The notes beneath the pieces were generated by a model. It had not been told where the DNA came from. It did not search any database and saw only the letters and a program-made list of their open reading frames with translations. From positions 1 to 7,780 of the forward strand of contig JACCZP010000279.1 in assembly GCA_013695885.1 (NCBI GenBank): a stretch of 7,780 nt of DNA. Reading direction: 5' to 3'. Every line of letters starts with the position of its first letter. Position 1 is the first letter of the stretch. Below are positions 1 through 5,740 of the stretch, piece after piece. Origin of the DNA: Thermoleophilaceae bacterium (GTDB taxonomy: Bacteria > Actinomycetota > Thermoleophilia > Solirubrobacterales > Thermoleophilaceae). Position numbers and translations under genes: made by a program.

Positions 1-510
1 GGCCGTGAAGACGGGGCCGCGAGGCCGGTAACGCGCCCGGAAGCCGGCGGCCTCGCCACCCCGCGTGCGGCGCTCGCTCGAGTACGAGACCTCGTCTCCC
101 TGGCGCACGGTCGACATCGTCGCTCGGAAGTAGGGCAGGCGATACGTGCGCCGGGCCGCGAAGACGGCGAGAGAGCTTGCCGCATCGAGGGACAGGAAAT
201 AGACACCAGGCCGCCCGTTCACCGTCACGTACGTCCGGACGTTCAGCTCCGGGAAGTCGGACAGCCATGGCGTGGGCGGTGTGAGCGGCAGGCGGGCGCC
301 CCTGATCATGAAGGGGACGACACCGATCCACCCCGCCCCTTCGAAGGTGTCGACCGTCAGCTGGGGCGGGACCACTCGGTGCAGCTGCTCGGCCGGAACC
401 CGCCAGTGGGCGAACAGCAGGTCGCGCCAGACCTGAGACATGAGCCACGGGCCTCGGGGAAGGGGCCTCGGCGCCTCAGCGGCGGGTTCGGCGCCGCGGG
501 AGTCGGTCAC
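1..510 (-). CDS. DUF2071 (YqjF-like) family protein, C-terminus beyond window
   Basis: This frame is open from the left edge, so the gene is partial; 170 codons are visible. Translation of the complement gives the conserved start of the DUF2071/YqjF family: WRDLLFAHW (about residues 28-36), WIGVVPFMI (about 61-69), FPELNVRTYV (about 85-94), then GRPGVYFLSLDA and LPYFRATM. The biochemical role of the family is not established. I chose GTG at 510-508 because the in-frame extension ends in the PWLMSQVW context that I recall as common upstream of the core in this family. ATG at 441-439 is the alternative start and would give 147 codons. Upstream of the GTG only a weak GAGCAGG is seen. The gene is divergent from the GntR gene with about 97 bases between starts, so the two could share control. 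It has no evident link to the amine operon and may be an unrelated neighbour. Confidence 0.85.
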   Translation of the reverse strand, partial: MTDSRGAEPAAEAPRPLPRGPWLMSQVWRDLLFAHWRVPAEQLHRVVPPQLTVDTFEGAGWIGVVPFMIRGARLPLTPPTPWLSDFPELNVRTYVTVNGRPGVYFLSLDAASSLAVFAARRTYRLPYFRATMSTVRQGDEVSYSSERRTRGGEAAGFRARYRPRGPVFTA

Positions 511-584
511 GCCTGCTCGGGCGGGACGAGTGTGGCGCCGCCCATGGCGGGCATGATCCCGGGCGCGCCTGCGTCTGGCAAGCA

Positions 585-603
585 TTCGGCCGCTGTACCT
601 TCA
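585..603 (+). promoter_or_regulatory. Candidate operator, copy 1, in front of the GntR gene
   Basis: The element reads TTCGG, seven bases, then ACCTTCA, and ends four bases before the ATG of the GntR gene. The same element with the same spacing is found at 2146-2164. A looser alignment extends it on both sides (AA five bases upstream; C and G downstream). Within it GGC-N6-ACC forms an imperfect dyad, which would suit a dimeric winged-helix repressor. It covers the predicted -10 hexamer of the gene, so binding would block the regulator's own transcription. Assigning it to this GntR protein is inference. Confidence 0.5.
596..601 (+). promoter_or_regulatory. -10 hexamer of a probable leaderless GntR transcript
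   Basis: TACCTT fits the TANNNT pattern and lies at -12 to -7 relative to the ATG at 608. That is the spacing expected when the transcript begins at the start codon, as is common for leaderless genes in actinomycetes. A weak -35 candidate, CTGGCA (575-580), lies 15 bases upstream. No Shine-Dalgarno sequence precedes the ATG, which agrees with leaderless initiation. Confidence 0.45.
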
Positions 604-607
604 GCCG

Positions 608-1327
608 ATGGAGCGAAGCGCGGCGCTCGAAGCGGTGTTCGAGCCTGTCACGTCGCCGTCGGCCTTCGAGGAGACCGTGGAGCGACTCGGGACCGCCATC
701 CGCCTCGGCCTCCTCTCCCCGGGCACCCGACTCCCGTCCGAGCGTGACCTCGCCGCCGAGCTCGAGATCTCTCGCTCGACGCTGCGCCAGGCGCTCACCG
801 CCCTGGTGCAGAGCGGGCTGCTGCTCTCGGTGCGGGGTCGGGGCGGGGGCACCTTCGTCACCGAGTCGCCACCCCTCTCCGTCGGCTCCACGGAGCAGAT
901 CGAGTCCCGCCTGCGCGCCGTCCTCGACTACCGGATCGTGATCGAGACCGGCGCCGCGGTGCTCGCCGCGGAGCGGGCCGGGGACGACGACCTCGGCCGC
1001 ATGGCGGCGCTCGTCGACCAGATGGCCGCGACCGAGCGCTTCGAGGAGTACCGCCGTGCGGACATCCGCTTCCACATCTCCGTCGCCGAGGCGACCGGCT
1101 CGTCGCGGCTCGTCTCGGCGATGACCGAGGTCCAGGCGGAGCTGAGCGAGGCGATCGCGCTGATCCCCCATCCCGAGGAGGTGCTCACACGCTCGAACGC
1201 CCAACACCGCCGCCTGGTCGCCACGCTGTCGCGACGGGACTCGGGCCGGGCCGTCCGGGAGATCCGCGAGCACCTCGAGGGGACCGAGCACATCCTCTTC
1301 GGCCTCATGCCGGCGCCCGCCGGGTAG
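608..1327 (+). CDS. GntR-family transcriptional regulator, FadR subfamily (FCD domain)
   Basis: This 239-residue protein is probably the local regulator of the amine-catabolism genes. Residues about 20-85 form the GntR winged helix-turn-helix, with the signature RLPSERDLA (41-49), the recognition region SRSTLRQALTAL (55-66) and the wing GRGGGTFV (77-84). Residues about 100-230 are an all-helical FCD ligand domain. Asp152 and His156 (in ADIRFH), His200 (AQHRRL) and His222 (EHLE) match the Asp/His3 metal site of FCD proteins, so a carboxylate ligand held by a metal is likely. The length is normal for the family. The ATG at 608 has no ribosome binding site but carries a TANNNT -10 at the leaderless position. 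A candidate operator covers this promoter and recurs before the permease operon. The effector is unknown; a pathway intermediate is the natural guess. Confidence 0.93.
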   Translation: MERSAALEAVFEPVTSPSAFEETVERLGTAIRLGLLSPGTRLPSERDLAAELEISRSTLRQALTALVQSGLLLSVRGRGGGTFVTESPPLSVGSTEQIESRLRAVLDYRIVIETGAAVLAAERAGDDDLGRMAALVDQMAATERFEEYRRADIRFHISVAEATGSSRLVSAMTEVQAELSEAIALIPHPEEVLTRSNAQHRRLVATLSRRDSGRAVREIREHLEGTEHILFGLMPAPAG

Positions 1328-1343
1328 CGCTCGCCCGGCGCGC
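1315..1343. terminator. GC-rich hairpin between convergent genes, possible bidirectional terminator
   Basis: GCCCGCCGGG (1315-1324) can pair with CCCGGCGCGC (1334-1343), giving ten pairs with one mismatch and a nine-base loop that begins with the TAG stop of the GntR gene. It lies at the point where the GntR gene and the minus-strand amidotransferase gene converge, with only 28 bases between their stops. No T-tract follows on either strand, so it is not a classical intrinsic terminator. High-GC DNA forms such stems by chance more readily than average DNA. Confidence 0.35.
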
Positions 1344-1355
1344 GGAGAGGACCGC

Positions 1356-2075
1356 TCATCGGCGGTCATCCGCCGCGCGGAGGAAGGCCCCGCACAGCGT
1401 CCGGCCGAGCGCGTTCCACTCCTCGATCCGCGCCTCGGTCTCGGCGAGCAGAGCCTCCGGGTCGAATCGCGGGGCTGCGTCGGAGAAGCGGTCCTCGGCC
1501 GGCGCGTGGTCGCGTATCCACGACCGGACGCTCGCCCGCGTGACCTCCGCGTGGAACTGAAGGCCCCAGGCGCGCTCGCCGAGGCGAAAGGCCTGGATGC
1601 CCTGTGCCCCCTCGGCGAGCACGGCCGCATCGGCCGGTGGCTGGCAGCGGAAGGCGTGCCACTGAAACGAGGAGAAGCCAGGCGGGAGGACCCTCGCCAC
1701 CGGGTCGTCGCCCGCCTCCCGCGTCCGCCGGACCTCGTGCCACCCGATCTCCGGCTCGGCGCAGCGCGGGGCGGCGCCTCCGGCGGCCTGGGAGAGAAGC
1801 TGGGCGCCGAGGCACACCGCGAGCACCGGTAGCTCGAGGGCCAGGGCGTCGCGGAGCAGCGCCCGCTCGGCCTCGAGCCACGGGTGCTCGACGTCCTCGT
1901 CCGGGTTCGCCGACCCTCCGAAGACGAGGACGGCCCCGTACTCGGCGAGCGACCGTGCCGGCGGAGCGCCCGCGGCCAGGTTCGCCTCCTCGAGCGTCCG
2001 GCCGGCCTGCGCCGCCGCCTCGGCGAAAACGCCGCTTCCGGCGTCGGCCTGGTGGATGAGCGAGAGGATGGCCAA
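1356..2075 (-). CDS. Class I glutamine amidotransferase-like protein (stand-alone GATase1 domain)
   Basis: This 239-residue protein is a single GATase1 domain of the type often annotated as GMP synthase-like amidotransferase. The nucleophile elbow is VCLGAQLL, with Cys88 as nucleophile. The His-Glu of the triad are His175 and Glu177 in FHAEV. A conserved oxyanion-side glycine pair sits at FGGS (52-55), and GWHEV and FQWHAF are also typical of this subfamily. There is no attached synthetase domain, so it may hydrolyse gamma-glutamyl amide bonds itself or pair with a separate synthetase. The start is TTG at 2075: an in-frame TAG lies about 65 bases upstream and there is no ATG or GTG between them. 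No clear Shine-Dalgarno precedes it. It is divergent from the permease operon, so it may act in the same pathway as a second gamma-glutamyl hydrolase beside the PuuD-like enzyme. That functional link is inference. Confidence 0.85.
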   Translation of the reverse strand: MAILSLIHQADAGSGVFAEAAAQAGRTLEEANLAAGAPPARSLAEYGAVLVFGGSANPDEDVEHPWLEAERALLRDALALELPVLAVCLGAQLLSQAAGGAAPRCAEPEIGWHEVRRTREAGDDPVARVLPPGFSSFQWHAFRCQPPADAAVLAEGAQGIQAFRLGERAWGLQFHAEVTRASVRSWIRDHAPAEDRFSDAAPRFDPEALLAETEARIEEWNALGRTLCGAFLRAADDRR

Positions 2076-2106
2076 GGGGAGGCGACCAGAGGGTGGGTGG
2101 CGGCGC

Positions 2107-2135
2107 TTGACAACCGCGCCTCGTCGGCATAGGTT
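2107..2135 (+). promoter_or_regulatory. Sigma-70-type promoter of the amine-catabolism operon
   Basis: A perfect -35 hexamer TTGACA (2107-2112) and a -10 hexamer TAGGTT (2130-2135, fitting TANNNT) are separated by exactly 17 bases. Transcription would start near 2142, leaving a leader of about 48 bases before the GTG at 2190. It is the only good promoter I see in the divergent gap between the amidotransferase and permease genes. The -35 is nearly self-complementary (TTGTCA on the other strand), but no convincing -10 lies at the right distance for leftward transcription. Confidence 0.7.
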
Positions 2136-2145
2136 GCCCTAAAGG

Positions 2146-2164
2146 TTCGGTAGGCGCACCTTCA
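2146..2164 (+). promoter_or_regulatory. Candidate operator, copy 2, in the leader of the permease operon
   Basis: TTCGG, seven bases, then ACCTTCA: the same element and spacing as at 585-603. Here GGT-N6-ACC (2149-2160) is a perfect short dyad. A wider inverted repeat AAGGT/ACCTT (2142-2146 and 2158-2162) surrounds it, although that wider repeat is not kept in copy 1. It begins about four bases after the predicted start of transcription, a position where a bound repressor would block promoter clearance or elongation. ACCTTCA alone also occurs inside coding sequence (near 3303 and 4402), but without TTCGG at this spacing. Confidence 0.5.
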
Positions 2165-2177
2165 ACGGCTCTGCCCG

Positions 2178-2186
2178 AAGGAGAGG
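2178..2186 (+). promoter_or_regulatory. Ribosome binding site of the permease gene
   Basis: AAGGAGAGG is the strongest Shine-Dalgarno in the window. Its AGGAG core ends six bases before the GTG at 2190, which fixes that GTG as the permease start. Confidence 0.8.
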
Positions 2187-2189
2187 ACT

Positions 2190-3656
2190 GTGGCCGAGAC
2201 GCACCGGCAGCCCGCCGCGGCGGGCGTGGACTACGAGGGAACCGAGGCCGACTACCTCGAGCGCCGCCAGCTCCAGCGCGGCGCTGCGGGCTGGGTGCTG
2301 CTCGCCGGCCTGGGCGTGGCCTACGTCATCTCGGGGGACTTCGCGGGCTGGAACGGCGGGCTGGGGGAGGGCGGCTGGGGAGGCCTCCTCATCGCCACCC
2401 TCCTCATGGCCACGATGTACACGTGCATGGTCTTCGCGCTCGCGGAGCTCTCGTCCGCGGTCCCCGCCACCGGCGGCGGCTACGCGTTCGCCCGGCGGGC
2501 CCTCGGCCCGTGGGGAGGGTTCCTCACCGGCACGGCGATCCTCATCGAGTACGCGATCGCGCCGGCTGCCATCGCGATCTTCATCGGGGGCTACATCGAG
2601 TCGCTGGAGCTGTTCGGGATCACCGCCGGGTGGCCGGTCTACCTCGCGGCCTACGGGGTCTTCGTGGGCATCCACCTCTTCGGCGTGGGAGAGGCGCTCA
2701 AGGTGATCTTCGCGATCACCGCGCTCGCGGTGGTCGGCCTCGTCGTCTTCGTCGTCGGGATGGTCCCCCAGTTCGATCCCGCGAACCTGACCAACATCCC
2801 ACCGGACGGGTCCGCGGGCTCGAGCGCATTTCTGCCCTTCGGCGTGGCCGGCATCTGGGCGGCCTTCCCGTTCGCGATCTGGTTCTTCCTGGCCATCGAG
2901 GGGGTGCCGCTGGCCGCGGAGGAGACCCGCAACCCGGCGCGTGACATGCCCCGGGGCCTGATCGCCGGGATCCTCTGTCTGCTGGTCTTCGCGGCGGTCG
3001 TGCTGACGCTCGCACCCGGCGCCGGCGGGGCCAAGGAGCTCGTCGAGTCGACCAACCCGCTGCCGGACGCGATGACCTCGCCGACCGCCTACGGGGAGGC
3101 CACCACCCTCTCCCAGCTCGTCAACTACATCGGCCTCGCCGGGCTCATCGCCTCGTTCTTCTCGATCATCTTCGGCTACTCCCGCCAGATGTTCGCGCTC
3201 TCGCGGGCGGGCTACCTCCCCCGGTTCCTCTCGGTCACGAGCGGCCGAAGGGTGCCGTTCCTCGCCCTCCTCATCCCCGGCGCCATCGGCTTCGCCCTGA
3301 CCTTCACCGACTCGACCGGCTTCGTGCTCATCAACATGGCGGTGTTCGGGGCCACCGTCTCCTACGTGCTGATGATGCTCTCGCACATCGTCCTGCGCTC
3401 GCGCGAGCCGGGCCTCGAGCGTCCGTACCGGACGCCCGGTGGCGTCTTCACCTCGGGCCTCGCCCTCGTGCTGGCCGTGGCGGCGGTCATCGCCACCTTC
3501 CTCGTGGACCAGACGGCGGCCCTGATCATGCTCGGCGTCTACCTGCTCTTCATCGTCTACTTCGCCGTCTACTCGCGCCACCACCTCGTGGCCAGCGCGC
3601 CCGAGGAGGAGTTCGCGGCCGTCGAGCAGGCGGAGGCGGAGCTGGCCGGCGGCTAG
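2190..3656 (+). CDS. eat: Ethanolamine permease-type APC-family transporter
   Basis: This 488-residue inner-membrane importer resembles the ethanolamine transporter (EAT) family of the APC superfamily. It has about 12 hydrophobic segments, the first near residues 34-53 and the last near 443-463, after a hydrophilic N-terminus of about 30 residues. The stretch YLERRQL, then GWVLLAGLGVAYVISGDFAGWN (33-54), is characteristic of that family. LAELSSAVPATGGGYAFARRALGPWGGF (84-111) is the usual APC region, and IEGVPLAAEETRNPARDMPRG (236-256) is the conserved cytoplasmic motif. The start is GTG 2190, set by a strong ribosome binding site. It is the first gene of the operon, and the ligase gene follows after 18 bases. 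Other amines, or polyamines as for PuuP, cannot be excluded from sequence, but the family match favours ethanolamine. Confidence 0.88.
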   Translation: MAETHRQPAAAGVDYEGTEADYLERRQLQRGAAGWVLLAGLGVAYVISGDFAGWNGGLGEGGWGGLLIATLLMATMYTCMVFALAELSSAVPATGGGYAFARRALGPWGGFLTGTAILIEYAIAPAAIAIFIGGYIESLELFGITAGWPVYLAAYGVFVGIHLFGVGEALKVIFAITALAVVGLVVFVVGMVPQFDPANLTNIPPDGSAGSSAFLPFGVAGIWAAFPFAIWFFLAIEGVPLAAEETRNPARDMPRGLIAGILCLLVFAAVVLTLAPGAGGAKELVESTNPLPDAMTSPTAYGEATTLSQLVNYIGLAGLIASFFSIIFGYSRQMFALSRAGYLPRFLSVTSGRRVPFLALLIPGAIGFALTFTDSTGFVLINMAVFGATVSYVLMMLSHIVLRSREPGLERPYRTPGGVFTSGLALVLAVAAVIATFLVDQTAALIMLGVYLLFIVYFAVYSRHHLVASAPEEEFAAVEQAEAELAGG

Positions 3657-3674
3657 CTTCGCCCTCGACCTCCG

Positions 3675-5003
3675 TTGACGCTCGATCAGCTCACCCGTGC
3701 CGCCGACGACGGCACGGTCGACACCGTTCTGCTCGCCATATGCGACATGCAGGGCCGCCTCCAGGGCAAGCGCCTGACCGCCCGCCACTTCCTCGACGAG
3801 GTGGTCGAGCACGACGCAGAGGGGTGCAACTACCTGCTCGCCGTCGACGTGGACATGGAGACCGTCGAGGGCTACGCGATGTCCTCGTGGGAGCACGGGT
3901 ACGGGGACTTCGTCATGCGGCCGGACCTCGAGACGTTGAGGCCGATCCCCTGGCTCGAGGGCACCGCCCTGTGCATGGCCGACGTGGTCTGGGAGGGCGG
4001 CGAGCCGGTCCTCGCCTCGCCGCGACAGATCCTCCGCCGGCAGCTCGAGCGGCTCGCCGAGCGCGGCTGGCAGGCCATGTGCGGCACCGAGCTCGAGTTC
4101 ATCCTCTTCCGCAACTCCTACGAGGAGGCGTGGCGGCGCGGCTTCCGCGACCTCGAGCCGGCCAACTACTACAACGTGGACTACTCCCTCCTGGGGACGG
4201 CCCGGGTGGAGCCCCTCATCCGGCGCATCCGCAACGCGATGTCCGGAGCGGGCATGAGGGTCGAGGACTCGAAGGGCGAGTGCAACCTCGGCCAGCACGA
4301 GATCAACTTCCACTTCGGCGAGGCCCTGCGGACGGCCGACGAGCACGTCATCTACAAGAACGGGGCCAAGGAGATGGCCGCCCAGGACGGCATGGCGATC
4401 ACCTTCATGGCCAAGTGGGACGAGCGCGAGGGCAGCTCCTGCCACATCCACCTCTCTCTGCGCGGCACGGAAGGCGAGCAGGTGGTCTTCGACGACGACG
4501 CGGTCTTCGAGCCCTTCGTGGCCGGCCAGCTGGCGGCCCTGCGGGAGCTCACGCTCCTCTTCGCTCCCAACGTGAACTCCTACAAGCGCTTCGTGCCGGG
4601 CTCGTTCGCACCCACGGCGGTCGCCTGGGGGCACGACAACCGCACCTGCTCGATGCGCGTGGTCGGCCACGGCCCCTCGCGCCGCGTCGAGAACCGCCTG
4701 CCCGGCGCGGACGTCAACCCCTACCTGGCCGTGAGCGCGATGATCGCGGCGGGGCTTCACGGGATCGACTCGGGGCTCGAGCTGGAGCCGGCCTTCGAGG
4801 GCAACGCCTACGAGGCCGACAAGCCGCGCGTGCCCTCGAGCCTGCACGAGGCGCGCGAGCTGTTCGCGCGGAGTGAGCTCGCGCGGGAGGCCTTCGGAGC
4901 CGAGGTGGTCGACCACTATCTCAACCACGCGCGGGTCGAGCTCGACGCCTTCGGGGCCGCGGTCACCGACTGGGAGCGCTTCCGCGGATTCGAGCGGCTG
5001 TGA
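3675..5003 (+). CDS. Glutamine synthetase-like gamma-glutamyl-amine ligase (GlnA4/PuuA type)
   Basis: This 442-residue cytoplasmic enzyme probably joins glutamate to an amine with ATP. The N-terminal domain has DMQGRLQGKRL (24-34). The catalytic domain has GTELEF with Glu139 and Glu141, ECNLGQHEI with Glu202 and Glu209, HIHLSL (257-262), NSYKRFVPGSFAP (301-313), DNRTCSMR (321-328) and RVENRLPGADVNPYL (337-351). In nitrogen-assimilating GlnA the flap reads PGFEAP, and its Glu helps deprotonate ammonium. Here Phe311 takes that place, and the GlnE target motif NLYDLP is not kept. Both differences favour a ligase for organic amines over a true glutamine synthetase. Known relatives are PuuA (putrescine) and Streptomyces coelicolor GlnA4 (ethanolamine); the adjacent ethanolamine-type permease favours the latter. 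TTG 3675 is the first start after an in-frame TAG (the permease stop), and no Shine-Dalgarno is visible. The next ATG would remove the conserved N-terminus. Confidence 0.88.
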   Translation: MTLDQLTRAADDGTVDTVLLAICDMQGRLQGKRLTARHFLDEVVEHDAEGCNYLLAVDVDMETVEGYAMSSWEHGYGDFVMRPDLETLRPIPWLEGTALCMADVVWEGGEPVLASPRQILRRQLERLAERGWQAMCGTELEFILFRNSYEEAWRRGFRDLEPANYYNVDYSLLGTARVEPLIRRIRNAMSGAGMRVEDSKGECNLGQHEINFHFGEALRTADEHVIYKNGAKEMAAQDGMAITFMAKWDEREGSSCHIHLSLRGTEGEQVVFDDDAVFEPFVAGQLAALRELTLLFAPNVNSYKRFVPGSFAPTAVAWGHDNRTCSMRVVGHGPSRRVENRLPGADVNPYLAVSAMIAAGLHGIDSGLELEPAFEGNAYEADKPRVPSSLHEARELFARSELAREAFGAEVVDHYLNHARVELDAFGAAVTDWERFRGFERL

Positions 5004-5740
5004 GCGCGCGGCCCATGATCGGGATCTGCGCATCCCTCGAGGAGGCGCGCTGGGGGGCCTGGCAGGAGCTCGCGGTCCTGCTGCCGCACGTCTACACCCT
5101 CGGGGTCCAGCGAGCCGGGGGCATCGCGCTCATGCTCCCGCCCGATGAGCACGCGGTGCGCGACCCCGACGAGCTGCTGGCGCTGATCGACGGGCTGATC
5201 CTGGCCGGCGGGCGCGACATCGGCCCCGCGGCCTACGGGGCGCAGCCGCACGCGAGCACGGCCGATCCCTGCCCCGAGCGTGACCTGTTCGAGCTGTCGC
5301 TCACGCGGCGGGCGGTGGAGCGCGACCTTCCCGTGCTCGGCATCTGCCGCGGCTGCCAGCTGCTGAACGTGGCCCTGGGCGGGAGTCTCGAGCAGCACCT
5401 TCCCGACGTGCTCGGGCACGAGGAGCACTCTCCCGCTCCCGACGTGTTCAGCGACCACGACGTGCGTCTCGCCCCGGGCTCGCGGGCGGCGCGGGCGGCG
5501 GGCGAGGTGCACCATACGGTCAAGTCCCACCACCACCAGGGCCTCGGCCGCCTCGGCGAAGGTCTCGAGGCGGTGGGCTGGGCGGAGCCCGACGGGATCG
5601 TCGAGGCGGTCGAGCGCTCCGATCGGCGCTTCGCGGTCGGGATGCTCTTCCACCCCGAGGAGGACCCCGAGAGCCCCGTGCTCGCGTCCTTCGTCGCCCA
5701 CGCCCGGGCCGCGCGCGACGAGCGCGAGGTGCCGGCGTGA
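5000..5740 (+). CDS. PuuD-like gamma-glutamyl amidohydrolase (peptidase C26, GATase1 fold)
   Basis: This 246-residue cytoplasmic hydrolase is predicted to cleave the gamma-glutamyl bond at the end of the pathway, releasing glutamate. The nucleophile elbow is GICRGCQLLNV, with Cys116. The remaining triad residues are His218 and Glu220 in FHPEED. GLILAGGRDIGPAAYG (65-80), CPERDLFEL (91-99) and the HHHQGLGRLGEGL region (177-189) are typical of the gamma-glutamyl-GABA hydrolase family. The length matches PuuD-type proteins (about 240-255 residues). The GTG start overlaps the ligase stop in GTGA, implying coupled translation. ATG 5015 is an alternative that would lose only five residues. If the substrate is ethanolamine-derived, the bond cleaved would be that of gamma-glutamylglycine; if polyamine-derived, gamma-glutamyl-GABA. 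The sequence does not decide between them. Confidence 0.9.
   Translation: MSARPMIGICASLEEARWGAWQELAVLLPHVYTLGVQRAGGIALMLPPDEHAVRDPDELLALIDGLILAGGRDIGPAAYGAQPHASTADPCPERDLFELSLTRRAVERDLPVLGICRGCQLLNVALGGSLEQHLPDVLGHEEHSPAPDVFSDHDVRLAPGSRAARAAGEVHHTVKSHHHQGLGRLGEGLEAVGWAEPDGIVEAVERSDRRFAVGMLFHPEEDPESPVLASFVAHARAARDEREVPA

Noticed and set aside
379..747. A 122-codon plus-strand open frame over the DUF2071 start and the intergenic region.
   Set aside because: It overlaps conserved DUF2071 coding on the minus strand and the GntR start; its Gly/Arg/Pro-rich translation shows no family.
476..2113. A 545-codon open frame on the minus strand spanning the GntR and amidotransferase genes.
   Set aside because: It is Arg/Ser/Pro-rich with no domain and crosses two genes supported by complete family motifs in other frames.
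1366..2130. A minus-strand ATG at 2130 as start of the amidotransferase.
   Set aside because: It is in a different reading frame from the amidotransferase motifs; in the correct frame an in-frame TAG lies near 2140 and the first start codon is TTG 2075.
2076..2189. A riboswitch or structured leader before the permease gene.
   Set aside because: The leader after the predicted start of transcription is only about 48 bases, with a short dyad that is better explained as a protein-binding site; no known riboswitch core or terminator/antiterminator pair is visible.
3675..5003. Calling the ligase a housekeeping glutamine synthetase (glnA).
   Set aside because: The flap glutamate and the adenylylation motif are not kept, and the gene sits in an amine-catabolism operon behind an amine permease.
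2139..5033. A 964-codon open frame on the minus strand across the permease and ligase genes.
   Set aside because: It is a shadow of the two real plus-strand genes. Its translation is dominated by Arg, Asp, His, Glu and Gly with no recognisable domain, as expected opposite high-GC coding sequence, while the plus strand encodes two complete conserved families.
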